64,000 nucleotides of DNA from Rhodospirillaceae bacterium (GTDB lineage: Bacteria > Pseudomonadota > Alphaproteobacteria > Rhodospirillales > Rhodospirillaceae), in the NCBI GenBank assembly GCA_947476695.1, contig CANJRD010000004.1, positions 62,001-126,000 on the forward strand, read 5' to 3'. Positions 1 to 9,393 of this stretch are shown here, piece after piece. The position numbers and the translations under genes were made by a program. The notes beneath the pieces were generated by a model, which was given only the letters and a program-made list of their open reading frames with translations, made no database searches and was not told where the DNA came from. How positions within the stretch are numbered: position 1 is the first letter of the stretch; every line of letters starts with the position of its first letter.

Positions 1-2
1 GT

Positions 3-62
3 GACGGCGCGGATTGGAAGCTGTTTGGGGGTATGTCGCGCCCGGCGGCGCCGCGACCCTAG
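3..62 (+). CDS. Possible 3' end of an upstream gene (partial)
   Basis: The third frame is open from the window edge to a TAG at 60-62 and would encode a 19-residue tail beginning DGADWKLFGG. It lies on the same strand as ligD, about 95 bases ahead of it. The fragment is too short for family assignment and could be chance. Confidence 0.25.
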   Translation, partial: DGADWKLFGGMSRPAAPRP

Positions 63-156
63 TTGGCTTTTGACTACCTCTACGTGCATTGCCGGACGAT
101 AATTGCCGCGCGGAACGCGGCGTGAGCGTGCGCGTTCTGCCATCGGCAGGGCCCGC

Positions 157-2791
157 ATGCAGTCATCCAGCAAACTGAAAACCTACCGCGCCAAGCGCGA
201 CTTCACGAAGACGGCCGAGCCGCAGGGCAAGCTGGGCGTCGTGGCGTCCAAACGCCTGCGCTACGTCATCCAGAAGCATGCCGCGACGCGGCTGCACTAT
301 GATCTTCGGCTGGAACTCGACGGTGTTTTCCAGTCCTGGGCGGTGACCAAAGGTCCGTCGTTCGATCCCCATGTGCGTCGGCTCGCCGTCGAGGTCGAGG
401 ACCATCCGCTCGATTACGGCGACTTTGAGGGCACCATCCCCAAAGGTCAGTACGGCGGCGGCCCGGTCCAGCTGTGGGATCGCGGCTATTGGGAACCGGA
501 CGGGTCCAAATCGGCAGAGCAGATGCTACGCGACGGCGATCTCAAAATCCGGCTCAAAGGCGAGAAGCTTGAAGGCGGATGGGTGCTCGTGCGTATGCGC
601 GACGACAAGGGCAGCAAGCGTCACAACTGGTTGCTGATCAAACACGGCGACGAACACGCGCGGAAAGATCGGGACGATGAAATGCTCGAAGAAGATCGAT
701 CGGTCGCGTCCGGCCGTGCGATGGAGCAGATTGCCGCCGGCAAGGGTCGCAAGCCCTCGGCGTTCATGCTCAAGCGGGGCCAGACCTTTGCCGCCGACGC
801 GGTGTGGCAGTCGAAAGCGCATGACGAGAAGAAGGCGCCGAAGCCTGTCGCGGCGAAGCCCGGTTCACGCAAGGCAAAGTCGGCGGGGCGTCTGCCGGAC
901 TTCATCGAACCTCAATTGTGCACATTGGTCGACCGGCCGCCTTCAGGCGAAGGCTGGGTGCATGAAGTGAAGTTCGACGGCTATCGCATGCAGCTGCGCA
1001 TCGCCGATGGTGAGGCAGCCTTACGCACGCGCAAAGGCCTCGACTGGACGCGGAAGTTCTCGGCCATCGCTAAGGCTGCCGCGGATATGCCGGACTGCAT
1101 CATCGACGGCGAGGTGGTTGCGCTCGACAACAACGGCGCGCCGGATTTCGCCGCGCTGCAAGCCGCGCTCTCCGACGGTAAATCCGATCAGCTGATCTTC
1201 TTTGCCTTCGACCTTCTGTTTGCCGCGGGCGAGGACCTCCGCGCGCTGCCGCTGTCGGCGCGCAAAGAACAGCTGGAGAAGCTGCTGAAGAAGCATCACA
1301 GCAAGAAGGATCCGCTGCTGCGCTATGTCGATCACTTCGAGACCGGTGGCGACGCCGTGCTGGAATCCGCCTGTAAGATGTCGATGGAAGGCATCGTTTC
1401 GAAGCAGCTATCCGCGCCTTATCGTTCCGGCCGCAGCGACGGTTGGACCAAGGCAAAATGCCGCGGCGGGCATGAGGTGATCATTGGCGGCTGGAGCGAA
1501 ACCGACGGTCGGTTTCGCTCGCTGCTGGTCGGTGTGCGCAAAGGCAATCATCTCGTCTATGTCGGCAAGGTCGGCACCGGTTTCGGTGGCGCGACAGTCA
1601 AAAAAATCTTCCCGCGTATCAAGGCGCAGAAGCGCAGCGAGAGTCCCTTCACCGGCGACAACGCGCCGAAGCGCGGCAAGGAGATCTATTGGGTCAACCC
1701 CGTGCTCGTCGCTGAGATCGAGTTCGCCGGTTGGACCGGTGACGGCATGGTCCGGCAAGGCTCGTTCAAGGGCCTGCGCGAGGACAAGCCCGCCGCCGAA
1801 GTCGTCGCCGAAAAGCCGGCAAGGGCGAAGGCGACGAAGCTCGCGGAACCGAAGCCGGGTCGCGGCCCAAAGGCCGTCAGCGGCGCCAACAATGTCGTCA
1901 TGGGTGTCGCGCTGTCGCATCCCGAAAAGGTGCTGTGGCCGGGCGCGAAAGGCGAAGCGGCGATCACCAAGCTCGATTTGGCGAAGTACTATGAGGCTGT
2001 GGGCGATTGGATGATGCCGCATCTGCGCGGTCGTCCATGTTCCGTCATTCGCAAGCCGGACGGCGTCGGCGGCGAACTCTTCTTCCAACGCCACGCGACG
2101 CCCGGCACGTCGTCGCTGATCGAACTCGTCACAGAATTCGGAGATCGCAAGCCATATATCCAAATCGACCGCGTCGAAGCGCTGGCCGCACTTGCGCAAG
2201 TGTCGGCGGTCGAGTTGCATCCGTGGAACTGCCAGCCGAATGCGCCGGAACTCCCCGGCCGCTACGTTTTCGACCTTGATCCTGCGCCCGATGTCTCATT
2301 CGATCGGGTGGTCGCGGCGGCATTAGAGCTGAAAGATCGCCTGGAGAATCTGGGGCTTGTGCCGTACTGCAAAACGACCGGCGGAAAGGGTCTCCATCTC
2401 GTCACACCGTTCGCGGTGACGGCGAAACAAAAACTCGGTTGGCCCGAGGCTAAGGAATTCGCACGCGCCATCTGCGCGCGCTTGGCCGAGGACAGCCCAG
2501 ACAAATATTTGATCACGATGTCGAAGAAGGCGCGCGTAGGCCGCATCTTCCTCGACTACCTACGCAACGACCGCATGGCCACGGCGGTCGCGCCGTTGTC
2601 ACCGCGCGCGCCCCGGCGCTCCGGTTTCGATGCCGTTGACCTGGGCGCAGGTGAAGAAAGGCCTAGACCCCGCGAAGTTCAATCTGCGCACCGTGCCAGG
2701 CCTGTTGGCGAAAACAAAGGCCTGGGCGGAATATGGCGACACCGATCCCTCTTTGCTGGAAGCGCTCAAGCGCTTCACCAAGGGCAAATAA
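157..2791 (+). CDS. ligD: ATP-dependent DNA ligase D (PE-LIG-POL), with an apparent 2-bp frameshift near the 3' end
   Basis: LigD, working with Ku, repairs double-strand breaks by non-homologous end joining. Domain order is an N-terminal 3'-phosphoesterase (about residues 20-170, with the [10 protein letters not shown] motif), an ATP ligase whose AMP-accepting lysine is K272 in EVKFDGYR, and a primase-type polymerase from about residue 575 with FDLDPAPD and [10 protein letters not shown]. The ATG at 157 follows CAGGG at good spacing; a TTG at 103 in frame is less likely. The frame as written runs past the family C-terminus to 2853, through a terminator. If (CG)4 at 2603-2610 is restored to (CG)5, the protein reads on as [17 protein letters not shown] and ends at TAA 2789-2791, giving about 878 residues, which fits LigD. 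The lesion is either a real slippage deletion or a base-calling error. No Ku gene is visible. Confidence 0.93.
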
Positions 2792-2826
2792 AAAGCCCGG
2801 CCGAGCGTTCATCGGCCGGGCTTCCT
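2791..2826. terminator. Intrinsic terminator, probably bidirectional
   Basis: A perfect 11-bp inverted repeat (AGCCCGGCCGA at 2794-2804, its complement at 2812-2822) encloses a 7-base loop. An A-run precedes it and a short T-rich stretch follows. It sits just after the repaired ligD stop and before the stop of the convergent cupin gene, so it can serve both. Confidence 0.85.
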
Positions 2827-2845
2827 TCGCCTGACGGCGTGTTCT

Positions 2846-3208
2846 CTACTTGATCATATTCGGCATGGCCATCTGCAGGGTCAGGCACGGATCGAGACCG
2901 ACGAACTCCATCTTATGGCCCTGACCGGTCAAGTCGGTCGCGAACAGCATGTCGCCGCGCACCAGGCGGATCGTCTCGCCGTTGCTGACGGTGATGTTGC
3001 ACTGGCCCGACAGTACGGCGATGACCTTGTTCATGTCCGTCGTCTGGTAGTCGATCATGTCGCCCGGTTCGCTGAGCGACATCTGCCAATAGGCCACGTC
3101 CTGCAACGCGGTGCCGTTCATGCCGCTGCCGCGCGCCGGCTGGGCAAGATCGATCTCGCCGAACATCGAGTGGCCCTGGGCGTCGGCCGTGATGTGAGGA
3201 ATCATCAT
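2846..3208 (-). CDS. Small cupin-fold protein
   Basis: A 120-residue protein with a single cupin-like barrel: a central stretch ([16 protein letters not shown]) resembles the two-strand turn of cupins, followed by [11 protein letters not shown]. The usual metal-binding histidines of cupin motif 1 are not obvious, so metal binding is uncertain. The start at 3208 is chosen because GGGAG lies 9 bases upstream; a longer frame to 3250 would overlap the next gene. No signal peptide is seen, so it is probably cytoplasmic. It follows an unrecognised gene by 25 bases on the same strand and is probably its transcription partner. Substrate unknown. Confidence 0.7.
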   Translation of the reverse strand: MMIPHITADAQGHSMFGEIDLAQPARGSGMNGTALQDVAYWQMSLSEPGDMIDYQTTDMNKVIAVLSGQCNITVSNGETIRLVRGDMLFATDLTGQGHKMEFVGLDPCLTLQMAMPNMIK

Positions 3209-3233
3209 GTGTGCATTCTCCCTTTCACGCCGA

Positions 3234-3668
3234 TTACTTGAACACGCCAACAGGCTTCGTATCGCGGCCGCTCCACTTGCCGAGACCCGGGAAGGTCAGC
3301 GGCAGTGCTTGCGACACGCCCGACGGACGGTGGCCGCCGACGCCGTAGATGTAGAAGAACTCGCCGGCGCCGAAGCGGCGGGATTCACCGACATACTGCT
3401 TCTTCTGCGGATCGAAACCGGCTTGAATCTCGCGATGGCCGTTCATGATGAACAGGAAGCGCGGTGCGTGGATGGTGTAAACGCCCTGTGAATTGAGGAT
3501 CGGCGTGCGGCCGAAGCGATCGCCCTCGCCGGTCTGGTTCAGGGCCCAATCGGTCGCGTCCTGCTTCAGGGTCGTCTGACGCTTGCTGTTGATGCGCTGG
3601 AACGGCAAGTCGACCGTCGTCCAGATGGTCACGCCCTTTTCATCGGGGATGCAGGCGGGAATTTTCAT
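3234..3668 (-). CDS. Unrecognised 144-residue protein
   Basis: I do not recognise this family. The protein begins MKIPACIPDEKGVTIW, has no signal peptide or membrane segment, and its middle part (FGAGEFFYIYGVGGHRP) is glycine- and aromatic-rich in a way that could suit a beta-barrel such as a divergent cupin. An AAGG lies about 10 bases before the ATG. It sits between a cupin gene downstream and a dienelactone hydrolase gene upstream, all on the minus strand, which suggests a small shared transcription unit acting on an unknown small organic substrate. Confidence 0.65.
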   Translation of the reverse strand: MKIPACIPDEKGVTIWTTVDLPFQRINSKRQTTLKQDATDWALNQTGEGDRFGRTPILNSQGVYTIHAPRFLFIMNGHREIQAGFDPQKKQYVGESRRFGAGEFFYIYGVGGHRPSGVSQALPLTFPGLGKWSGRDTKPVGVFK

Positions 3669-3712
3669 GATGTTTGACCTTTATGTTTGATTGATTATTT
3701 GCGAGCGAGATT

Positions 3713-4582
3713 TCAGCCGACGCCGTGTTCTTTGAAGAACAGCAGCATGCGGGCCCAGGCATCTGGCGCGGCGCTGGCGCTGTAGCTCGGACGATAGTCG
3801 GCGTTGAAACCGTGCGCGGCTTCCGCCCACACGAGAATCTCGGCGTCCTTGTTGCCGGCCGCGCGCAGGGCGTCGCGCATCTTCTCCACGCTTTCCATCG
3901 GGATGCCGGTGTCTCGTGCGGCATACATGCCGAGCACGGGCACTTTCAGGTTCTTCGCCACGTCGACCGGATTGGTCGGCTTCTGCGGCGTCGCTTCACC
4001 GACCAGCGGGCCGTACCACGGCGCGGCGGCCTTCAGCTGCGGATTATGCGCGGCATACATCCAGGTCGCACGACCGCCCCAGCAGAAGCCGGTGACTGCC
4101 ATCTTCGCGCCGTTGCCGCCGTTGGCCGCGGCCCACTTCGCCGTGGCATCCAGGTCGCTCATCACTTGCGCGTCGGGCACTTTGTTGACCACGCCCATGA
4201 TCTGCGGGATGTCCGACAGCTTGGAGACATCACCCTGGCGCGCATAAAGCTCCGGCGCAACGGCGAGATAGCCGGCCTTGGCGAGGCGACGGCACAGGTC
4301 CTTGATGTGCTCATGCACGCCGAAGATCTCTTGGATCACCAGGATGATCGGCGCGTTCTTCTTGTTCGCAGGCATCGCGCGATAGGCGGGCATGTTTCCG
4401 TCCGCGACCGGGATCGAGACTTCACCGGCGGTCAGGCCGTTCGCATCGGTCGTGATCGTGGCCGCCGATACCGGCTGCACGGCAAGTGCGAAACCGCTCG
4501 CCAGCGTGGTGAAGGCAAAAGCGCGGCGACCGAGCGGCGCGTCGAGCGCCGTCGGCGTCAGTGATCGTTCTAAGGTGTCCAT
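3713..4582 (-). CDS. Exported dienelactone hydrolase family protein
   Basis: An alpha/beta-hydrolase of the dienelactone hydrolase family, which opens lactones or esters. The N-terminus has a twin-arginine-like stretch ([10 protein letters not shown], residues 18-27) and a hydrophobic segment ending near PVSA at residue 40, so Tat export is likely. The nucleophile is Cys167 in GFCWGG, with Asp224 (ARDTG) and His257 (AAHGF) completing the triad; Glu85 in QEIFG matches the family residue that polarises the cysteine. GGAGG lies directly upstream of the ATG. Classical dienelactone hydrolases are cytoplasmic and about 235 residues, so the added export signal is notable. It is first in a minus-strand group with the unknown protein and the cupin. 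Confidence 0.85.
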   Translation of the reverse strand: MDTLERSLTPTALDAPLGRRAFAFTTLASGFALAVQPVSAATITTDANGLTAGEVSIPVADGNMPAYRAMPANKKNAPIILVIQEIFGVHEHIKDLCRRLAKAGYLAVAPELYARQGDVSKLSDIPQIMGVVNKVPDAQVMSDLDATAKWAAANGGNGAKMAVTGFCWGGRATWMYAAHNPQLKAAAPWYGPLVGEATPQKPTNPVDVAKNLKVPVLGMYAARDTGIPMESVEKMRDALRAAGNKDAEILVWAEAAHGFNADYRPSYSASAAPDAWARMLLFFKEHGVG

Positions 4583-4747
4583 GAACCCCTCCCTAGGGAA
4601 CAGCTGTGCGTCCCGGTGTGGTCCGGGGCCGGAGAGCAGGCTAGCGCGGCGAGAGGCGTGCGCGTATGCGGGAGACGCAATGGCAGCTATAAATGCGGCG
4701 AAAGTCCCGCTAGCTGGACTTTTGGCGGACGTTGCGGACGGGCAGCC
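4583..4747. other. 165-bp intergenic region upstream of the dienelactone hydrolase
   Basis: This stretch separates the minus-strand hydrolase start from the cobU stop. It should hold the hydrolase promoter and the cobU transcript end. No convincing promoter elements or terminator hairpin were identified by eye. Confidence 0.4.
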
Positions 4748-5272
4748 CTAAGCCCGTGGTTTTACGGTCAAAGGTAGGCCCGCGACCATAAGCGTGACTT
4801 CGTCCGCGACCACGGCGAGGCGCTGATGCAGCCGTCCGGCAGCATCGCGGAAGGTGCGCCCCAGGGGCGTCTCGGGCACAAGGCCCAAGCCGACTTCGTT
4901 GGATACCAGCCAGAGTTCGCCCGGGAAGGCATTCACGGCCGCGATGAGTTCATCAGTTGCCGTGTCGATGGCGGTGTCGTGCATGAACAGATTGCTCAGC
5001 CACAACGTCAGGCAATCCACCACGACACAGCTTTCGGCCGGGAGGTCCTTGATGGTTTGCGCAAGCGCGAGCGGGGTCTCGATCGTGGTCCACCGCGTGC
5101 CGCGCTCCTGTTGATGCATGGCGATGCGCGCGCGCATCTCGTCGTCAAACGCTTCCGCGGTTGCGATCAGCAAAGGTGAGCGGCCTGTCGCCGCAGTCAC
5201 GGATTCCGCCGCGCGTTGGGCATAGCCGCTTTTGCCGGAACGCGCGCCGCCCAGTACGAGATGAACAGTCAT
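4748..5272 (-). CDS. cobU: Bifunctional adenosylcobinamide kinase / adenosylcobinamide-phosphate guanylyltransferase
   Basis: CobU (CobP in aerobic-pathway naming) phosphorylates adenosylcobinamide and then transfers GMP to give adenosylcobinamide-GDP, the acceptor for CobS. The 174-residue length is typical. The Walker A motif GGARSGKS is at residues 8-15, and MHQQERGTRWTTIE carries the histidine region that forms the GMP intermediate. VVVDCLTLWLSNL matches the Walker B segment. It lies alone on the minus strand, back to back with the riboswitch-controlled cobalamin operon, and its own leader does not contain the riboswitch, so its control must differ. Confidence 0.95.
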   Translation of the reverse strand: MTVHLVLGGARSGKSGYAQRAAESVTAATGRSPLLIATAEAFDDEMRARIAMHQQERGTRWTTIETPLALAQTIKDLPAESCVVVDCLTLWLSNLFMHDTAIDTATDELIAAVNAFPGELWLVSNEVGLGLVPETPLGRTFRDAAGRLHQRLAVVADEVTLMVAGLPLTVKPRA

Positions 5273-5283
5273 CGAGGCCTCGT

Positions 5284-5312
5284 TTGACGCAAATGCCGGC
5301 TCGATATATCAT
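5284..5312 (+). promoter_or_regulatory. Sigma70-like promoter of the cobalamin operon
   Basis: TTGACG (5284-5289) and TATCAT (5307-5312) are separated by 17 bases. The predicted transcription start, near 5319, coincides with the first bases of the cobalamin riboswitch, which strengthens the call. Confidence 0.65.
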
Positions 5313-5319
5313 TTACCCG

Positions 5320-5497
5320 CGACAGGTTCCTCGACAACGAGGATCAAAAGGGAACTCGGGTGTGAAACCCGGGCTGCCCCCGCAACTGTAAGCGGATAGT
5401 CCGCACATCATTGCGCCACTGAATGGCCCGCGTTTCGGGTCCTTGGGAAGGCGATGTGCATGACGATGACCCGCAAGCCAGGAGACCTGCCTGTCGT
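5320..5497 (+). promoter_or_regulatory. Cobalamin (adenosylcobalamin) riboswitch
   Basis: The leader holds the conserved class elements in order: the GACAGGTTCC start at 5321, the core GGGTGTGAAACCCGGGCTGC, CCCCCGCAACTGTAAGCGG near 5377-5395, and the B12 box AGCCAGGAGACCTGCCTG around 5476-5493. Adenosylcobalamin binding to such leaders lowers expression of downstream uptake and synthesis genes. The first gene downstream is btuB. The expression platform must lie in the roughly 150 bases before the btuB start, where GC-rich repeats such as GCGCGTTGAAGCGCG could form alternative pairings, but I could not settle its structure. Confidence 0.96.
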
Positions 5498-5649
5498 AGT
5501 CGTCCTTCGTCCGGCCGGGGTGTGCCGTGCGATCGGGTTTCCCGTGTGGCGACATTGTTGGCGCGTTGAAGCGCGAGTGCTGGGGCGGTTTTCCGTATCA
5601 GTCTTCGCGTGACGGCGCGTCGTTGTCGTGAACACGGAGAATCTTTGAG

Positions 5650-7584
5650 ATGCGTCGCCTACTTTCACTCTACATCCTCTTCATGCCGGGAATCGCCTTC
5701 GCCGACGAAGCCGAGCCCGCGCCCAACCCCGATGTCGGCGCCGCGCCGCGCGTCGAGGAAGTTGTCGTTTCCGCCACGCGTTCGCCCCAGCTCCTGAGTC
5801 GAGTCGGTGCAAGCCTCACCGTCATTTCGGGCGAAGTTCTGCATGAACGGCAGATTATCGCCGTGTCTGATGCGATCGCGCAGACGCCCGGCGTGACGTT
5901 CTCGCGAAACGGCGGACCCGGCGGCACCACGGCGTTGCGGATCCGTGGCGCCGAGACCGATCAAACGGTCGTGGTGATCAACGGCGTGAAAATGAACGAT
6001 CCGGCGGCGGTCGGCGGCGGCTACAATTTCGCCAACCTTATGGCTGGCGACATTGAGCGCATTGAAGTCCTGCGCGGTGCGCAATCGATACTGTGGGGCA
6101 GCCAGGCGATCGGCGGCGTGGTGAATATCATCACCGCAGATCCGGAAAAGCCGCTCGAAGCCAGCGCCAGCGCCGAAGGCGGGTCCTTCGGCACCGGCTA
6201 CGGCATGGCCGGCGTCGGCGGCAAAAGCGAGCGCGCCACATGGCGCATTGCCGGCAACTACCTCACGACCGAGGGTGTGTCGTCTTATGCGCGGGGCACG
6301 GAACGCGACGGGTATAAGAACGGCGGCGTCAGCGGGCGCGGCCGGTTTTTCGTCACCGATGCCGTTGGCGTGGAAGTCCGCGCTGTGTACTCGCATGGTC
6401 ACAACAAGTTCGATGGCTTCCCGGCGCCGGCCTTCACTTTCGCCGACACGCGTGAATACGGCACCAACCGCGAATTCATCGGCTACGGCGGTCTCACGGC
6501 CGAAACCTTCGACGGTCGCATGAAAAGCCGGATTGCCTTTACCTATACCGACAACAAACGCCTGCAGACCAACCCCGATCAGACGGTGACGCAGATCACC
6601 TTCGACTCGCGCGGCCAAAATCGGCATTGGGAATATCAGGGCTCACTGGCGATCGCCGACGGTTGGACGGCAATCTTTGGCGCGGAATCCGAAAAGTCTC
6701 AGATGCGTTCGGCCTCGCCGACATCGACGGTGCCCAACCCGGCGTCGATCCGGGGCACGGTGAACATCAACAGCGGTTACGCCCAGCTGCAGGGCGAGAT
6801 CGTGACAGGTCTGACGCTCACGGGCGGCCTGCGCCATGACTCGCATGACACCTTCGGCGGTCGTACCGTCGGCCAGGCAGCGGCAGCCTGGTCGTTTAAC
6901 GACGGTGCCACGGTGTTGCGCGTGAGTTGGGGCGAAGGTTTCAAGGCGCCGACGCTGTACCAGCTCTACAGCAACTTCGGGAACACCAACCTGAAGCCGG
7001 AACAGGCGACCAGCTGGGATGGCGGCATCGAACAGCACTTCGGCGTATTCACCCTGTCGGCGACCGGCTTTGCCCGCACCAACACCAACCAGATCGACTT
7101 TATCTCCTGCACCAGTCCCAACATCAACTGCACACCCGGTCGCACGGGCGTTTACGACAATCTCACCCGCACCAAGGCGCGCGGTGTTGAGCTGGCCGGT
7201 GCGGTGGAATGGGAACAGCTGGCACTGCAGACCAACTACACCTACACCGACACGGAGAACGATGCCGTCGGTAACGTCAATCGCGGCAAGGTGCTGGCGC
7301 GTCGTCCGAAGCATGTCTTCAACATGTCGGCGACCTACACCTGGCCGATTCGCCTCACCACCGGGGTCAATGTTCGCTATGTCGACGATGCGTTCGACGA
7401 TGCAGCCAATCGCAACGTGCTGCGCCACTATACGCTCGTGGACCTGCGGGCGAGTTTCGCAGTGACGCCGAACATCGATCTCTATGGCCGTATCGAGAAT
7501 GTGCTCGACCGGCAGTATCAGACGACGCTGAACTATGGTTCGTTGGGTCGGGGTGCTTATGCCGGTGTCCGCGCGCACTTTTAA
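5650..7584 (+). CDS. btuB: TonB-dependent vitamin B12 outer-membrane receptor
   Basis: BtuB carries cobalamin across the outer membrane using TonB energy. Residues 1-18 form a signal peptide cleaved near AFA-DEAE; the TonB box is EEVVVSATRSP at about 36-46. A plug domain follows (AETDQTVVVINGVKMNDP, GGVVNIIT), then a beta-barrel ending in the C-terminal aromatic GVRAHF that outer-membrane proteins need for insertion. The 644-residue length fits. GGAG lies 10 bases before the ATG. It is the first gene after the cobalamin riboswitch, which supports a B12 rather than a siderophore substrate. Confidence 0.95.
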   Translation: MRRLLSLYILFMPGIAFADEAEPAPNPDVGAAPRVEEVVVSATRSPQLLSRVGASLTVISGEVLHERQIIAVSDAIAQTPGVTFSRNGGPGGTTALRIRGAETDQTVVVINGVKMNDPAAVGGGYNFANLMAGDIERIEVLRGAQSILWGSQAIGGVVNIITADPEKPLEASASAEGGSFGTGYGMAGVGGKSERATWRIAGNYLTTEGVSSYARGTERDGYKNGGVSGRGRFFVTDAVGVEVRAVYSHGHNKFDGFPAPAFTFADTREYGTNREFIGYGGLTAETFDGRMKSRIAFTYTDNKRLQTNPDQTVTQITFDSRGQNRHWEYQGSLAIADGWTAIFGAESEKSQMRSASPTSTVPNPASIRGTVNINSGYAQLQGEIVTGLTLTGGLRHDSHDTFGGRTVGQAAAAWSFNDGATVLRVSWGEGFKAPTLYQLYSNFGNTNLKPEQATSWDGGIEQHFGVFTLSATGFARTNTNQIDFISCTSPNINCTPGRTGVYDNLTRTKARGVELAGAVEWEQLALQTNYTYTDTENDAVGNVNRGKVLARRPKHVFNMSATYTWPIRLTTGVNVRYVDDAFDDAANRNVLRHYTLVDLRASFAVTPNIDLYGRIENVLDRQYQTTLNYGSLGRGAYAGVRAHF

Positions 7585-7597
7585 GGCGACAGGCTTC

Positions 7598-8548
7598 ATG
7601 CGTCATGGTGGGCGGCTAGATGCCGCCCGCCATGCCTTCCCGCGTGCGCCGCAGCCGTGGATCGATCTGTCGACGGGCGTCAACCCGTTTGCCTGGCCGA
7701 TGCGCGGCATCACTGCGGATCTGCAACATCTGCCGGATCCTGCCCACACCACGGCACTAGAAGCCGCTGCCGCTGGCTCCTTTGGCGTGCCGGCGGATCG
7801 TGTCGTCGCCGTGCCGGGCGCAGATATTGCGCTTCGACTGATGCCTATTTTGACGCGCGCGCGGTCCGTCGCAATCGTTGAGCCGACCTACAGCGGTCAT
7901 CGGGACGCCTGGGCTGGAACAGAGATGCGGGCCATCGACCGAGCGTCCGCCGCAAAATCCCGCGCCGATGCGCTAGTCGTCGTCAATCCCAACAATCCGG
8001 ATGGCGCAGTTGTCGACGCATCAGCGCTACAAGGCGCACGCCGCTGGCTGATTGTCGATGAATCGTTCATTGAGCTGCAGCCACAGATCAGCATCGCCAA
8101 GGCCATCGGAAACCGCACCATTGTGCTGCGCTCGTTCGGCAAGTTCTTTGGGTTGCCGGGTCTGCGTCTGGGCTTCGTGATTGCCGTGCCCGGAGTTGCC
8201 GCGCGTTTGCGCAACATGCTCGGCGACTGGCCGGTCAACGCTGCCGCCGTCGCGGTCGGAAAAAAGGCGTATGCGGATAAGGCCTGGGCCCAACGCACGC
8301 GCGCGAAGCTGACGGAGGAGGCCGCGCGTCTGGACAAGGCTCTCATACGGGCTGGTTTCGAGAGTGTCGGCGGCACCGCGCTTTTCCGGCTCGTGCGCGC
8401 CGACGACGCGCAAGAACGCTTCCGTCACCTGGCGCGCCGTGGAATCCTCGTGCGTCCGTTCGCGGAACAGCCGGACTGGCTCCGGTTTGGCCTGCCCAGC
8501 CGACAAGATTGGCCCCGCCTGCGCGCGGCCCTGCAGGACATGCGATGA
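7598..8548 (+). CDS. cobD: L-threonine-O-3-phosphate decarboxylase (PLP-dependent)
   Basis: This fold-type I PLP enzyme (CobD in Salmonella, CobC in aerobic-pathway naming) makes (R)-1-amino-2-propanol phosphate, the linker between the corrin and the nucleotide loop. The PLP lysine is K182 in RSFGKFFGLPG; VVNPNNPDG (129-137) and VDESF around residue 154 are typical of the family. The start MRHGGRLDAARHAFP matches the usual N-terminus and is preceded by AAGG; upstream starts in frame would overlap btuB. The product is 316 residues. It lies 13 bases after btuB in the riboswitch operon and acts with the cbiB product further downstream. Confidence 0.92.
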   Translation: MRHGGRLDAARHAFPRAPQPWIDLSTGVNPFAWPMRGITADLQHLPDPAHTTALEAAAAGSFGVPADRVVAVPGADIALRLMPILTRARSVAIVEPTYSGHRDAWAGTEMRAIDRASAAKSRADALVVVNPNNPDGAVVDASALQGARRWLIVDESFIELQPQISIAKAIGNRTIVLRSFGKFFGLPGLRLGFVIAVPGVAARLRNMLGDWPVNAAAVAVGKKAYADKAWAQRTRAKLTEEAARLDKALIRAGFESVGGTALFRLVRADDAQERFRHLARRGILVRPFAEQPDWLRFGLPSRQDWPRLRAALQDMR

Positions 8549-9393
8549 TGTCCGTCAAATGTTTCTCGGCTGTGTTGGTCGCGCTGGGGTTGGCGGGAAG
8601 TGGCGCACTGGCGCAATCGCCGCCGCAGCGGATTGTCTCGCTCAACCCCTGCCTCGATACGACATTGGTCGCCTTGGCGGATCGCACGCAAATCGCCGCG
8701 CTCAGCCACTATGCCCGCGATCCGTACTCTTCCAGCATCGCTGAGATCGCCGCGACCCTGCCGATCACTTACGAAACGGCGGAAGAGATCATCGCGCTGT
8801 CGCCGGACTTGCTGGTCGTGAGCGGTCACTCGTCACCGGCCACCCGCAACGCGCTGCGTCGTGTGGGCATCCGGTCCGAGTTCTTCGCCGTGCCGAATAC
8901 GGTGGATGGGAGCATCGCCCAGGTCCGGAAAATGGCCGCGCTCGTCGGTCATGAGGATCGCGGCGAGGAGCTGGTCGCACGGATCGAGGCCGCGTTCGCT
9001 GCGGCACAGCCACGGGCGGGTGCCGCGCCGATTTCGGCTTTGCTCCTGCAGCCCAATGGCTTCACGGTCGGTGAGCGCACCCTCAGCGAAGACATCATGC
9101 GGCGCGTCGGCTTCATCAACATCGCGTCGCGCTATGGGATTGGCGCGGCCGGCAATGTTCCCTTGGAACGCCTGATCGCCGATCCGCCCGCCTTGCTGTT
9201 GGCGGGCGAGCCAGATCCGGCAATGCCCGGCTGGGCGGAACGTGTATTGCGTCATCCCGCATTGCGTCGCGCCGGCACGCAGGTGCCGCGCGCGCCATTT
9301 CCGCAACGCCTCATGTACTGCGGCGGACCGGTGATGATCGATGCGGTGCGCGCGCTTGTCGCGGCACGCCAACAGGTGGAGACCAAGCCATGA
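8545..9393 (+). CDS. btuF: Periplasmic cobalamin-binding protein of the BtuFCD ABC importer
   Basis: A class III substrate-binding protein that delivers B12 to BtuCD. A signal peptide covers about residues 1-24 (ending GALA-QSPPQ). QRIVSLNPCLDTTLVAL opens the first lobe and ETAEEIIALSPDLLVV is the family signature. The ATG overlaps the cobD stop in an ATGA arrangement, which points to translational coupling. A long helix should link the two lobes, as in BtuF. A ferric-siderophore binder would look similar, but its place between cobalamin genes argues for B12. Confidence 0.9.
   Translation: MMSVKCFSAVLVALGLAGSGALAQSPPQRIVSLNPCLDTTLVALADRTQIAALSHYARDPYSSSIAEIAATLPITYETAEEIIALSPDLLVVSGHSSPATRNALRRVGIRSEFFAVPNTVDGSIAQVRKMAALVGHEDRGEELVARIEAAFAAAQPRAGAAPISALLLQPNGFTVGERTLSEDIMRRVGFINIASRYGIGAAGNVPLERLIADPPALLLAGEPDPAMPGWAERVLRHPALRRAGTQVPRAPFPQRLMYCGGPVMIDAVRALVAARQQVETKP

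Noticed and set aside
1408..2220. A 270-residue open frame antisense to ligD
   Set aside because: It lies wholly inside a gene with strong protein motifs, is rich in arginine and histidine, and has no ribosome site. It is a reverse-strand echo in GC-rich sequence.
2595..2620. Programmed frameshift in ligD
   Set aside because: A CG dinucleotide run is not a recognised slippery site and no stimulating structure fits. A deletion or base-calling error explains it better.
3725..4564. A long open frame antisense to the dienelactone hydrolase
   Set aside because: It is histidine- and arginine-rich, has no family character, and shadows a gene with a clear catalytic triad.
4748..5320. A second riboswitch controlling cobU
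   Set aside because: The conserved B12 box and core occur only once, oriented toward btuB. The cobU leader has neither.
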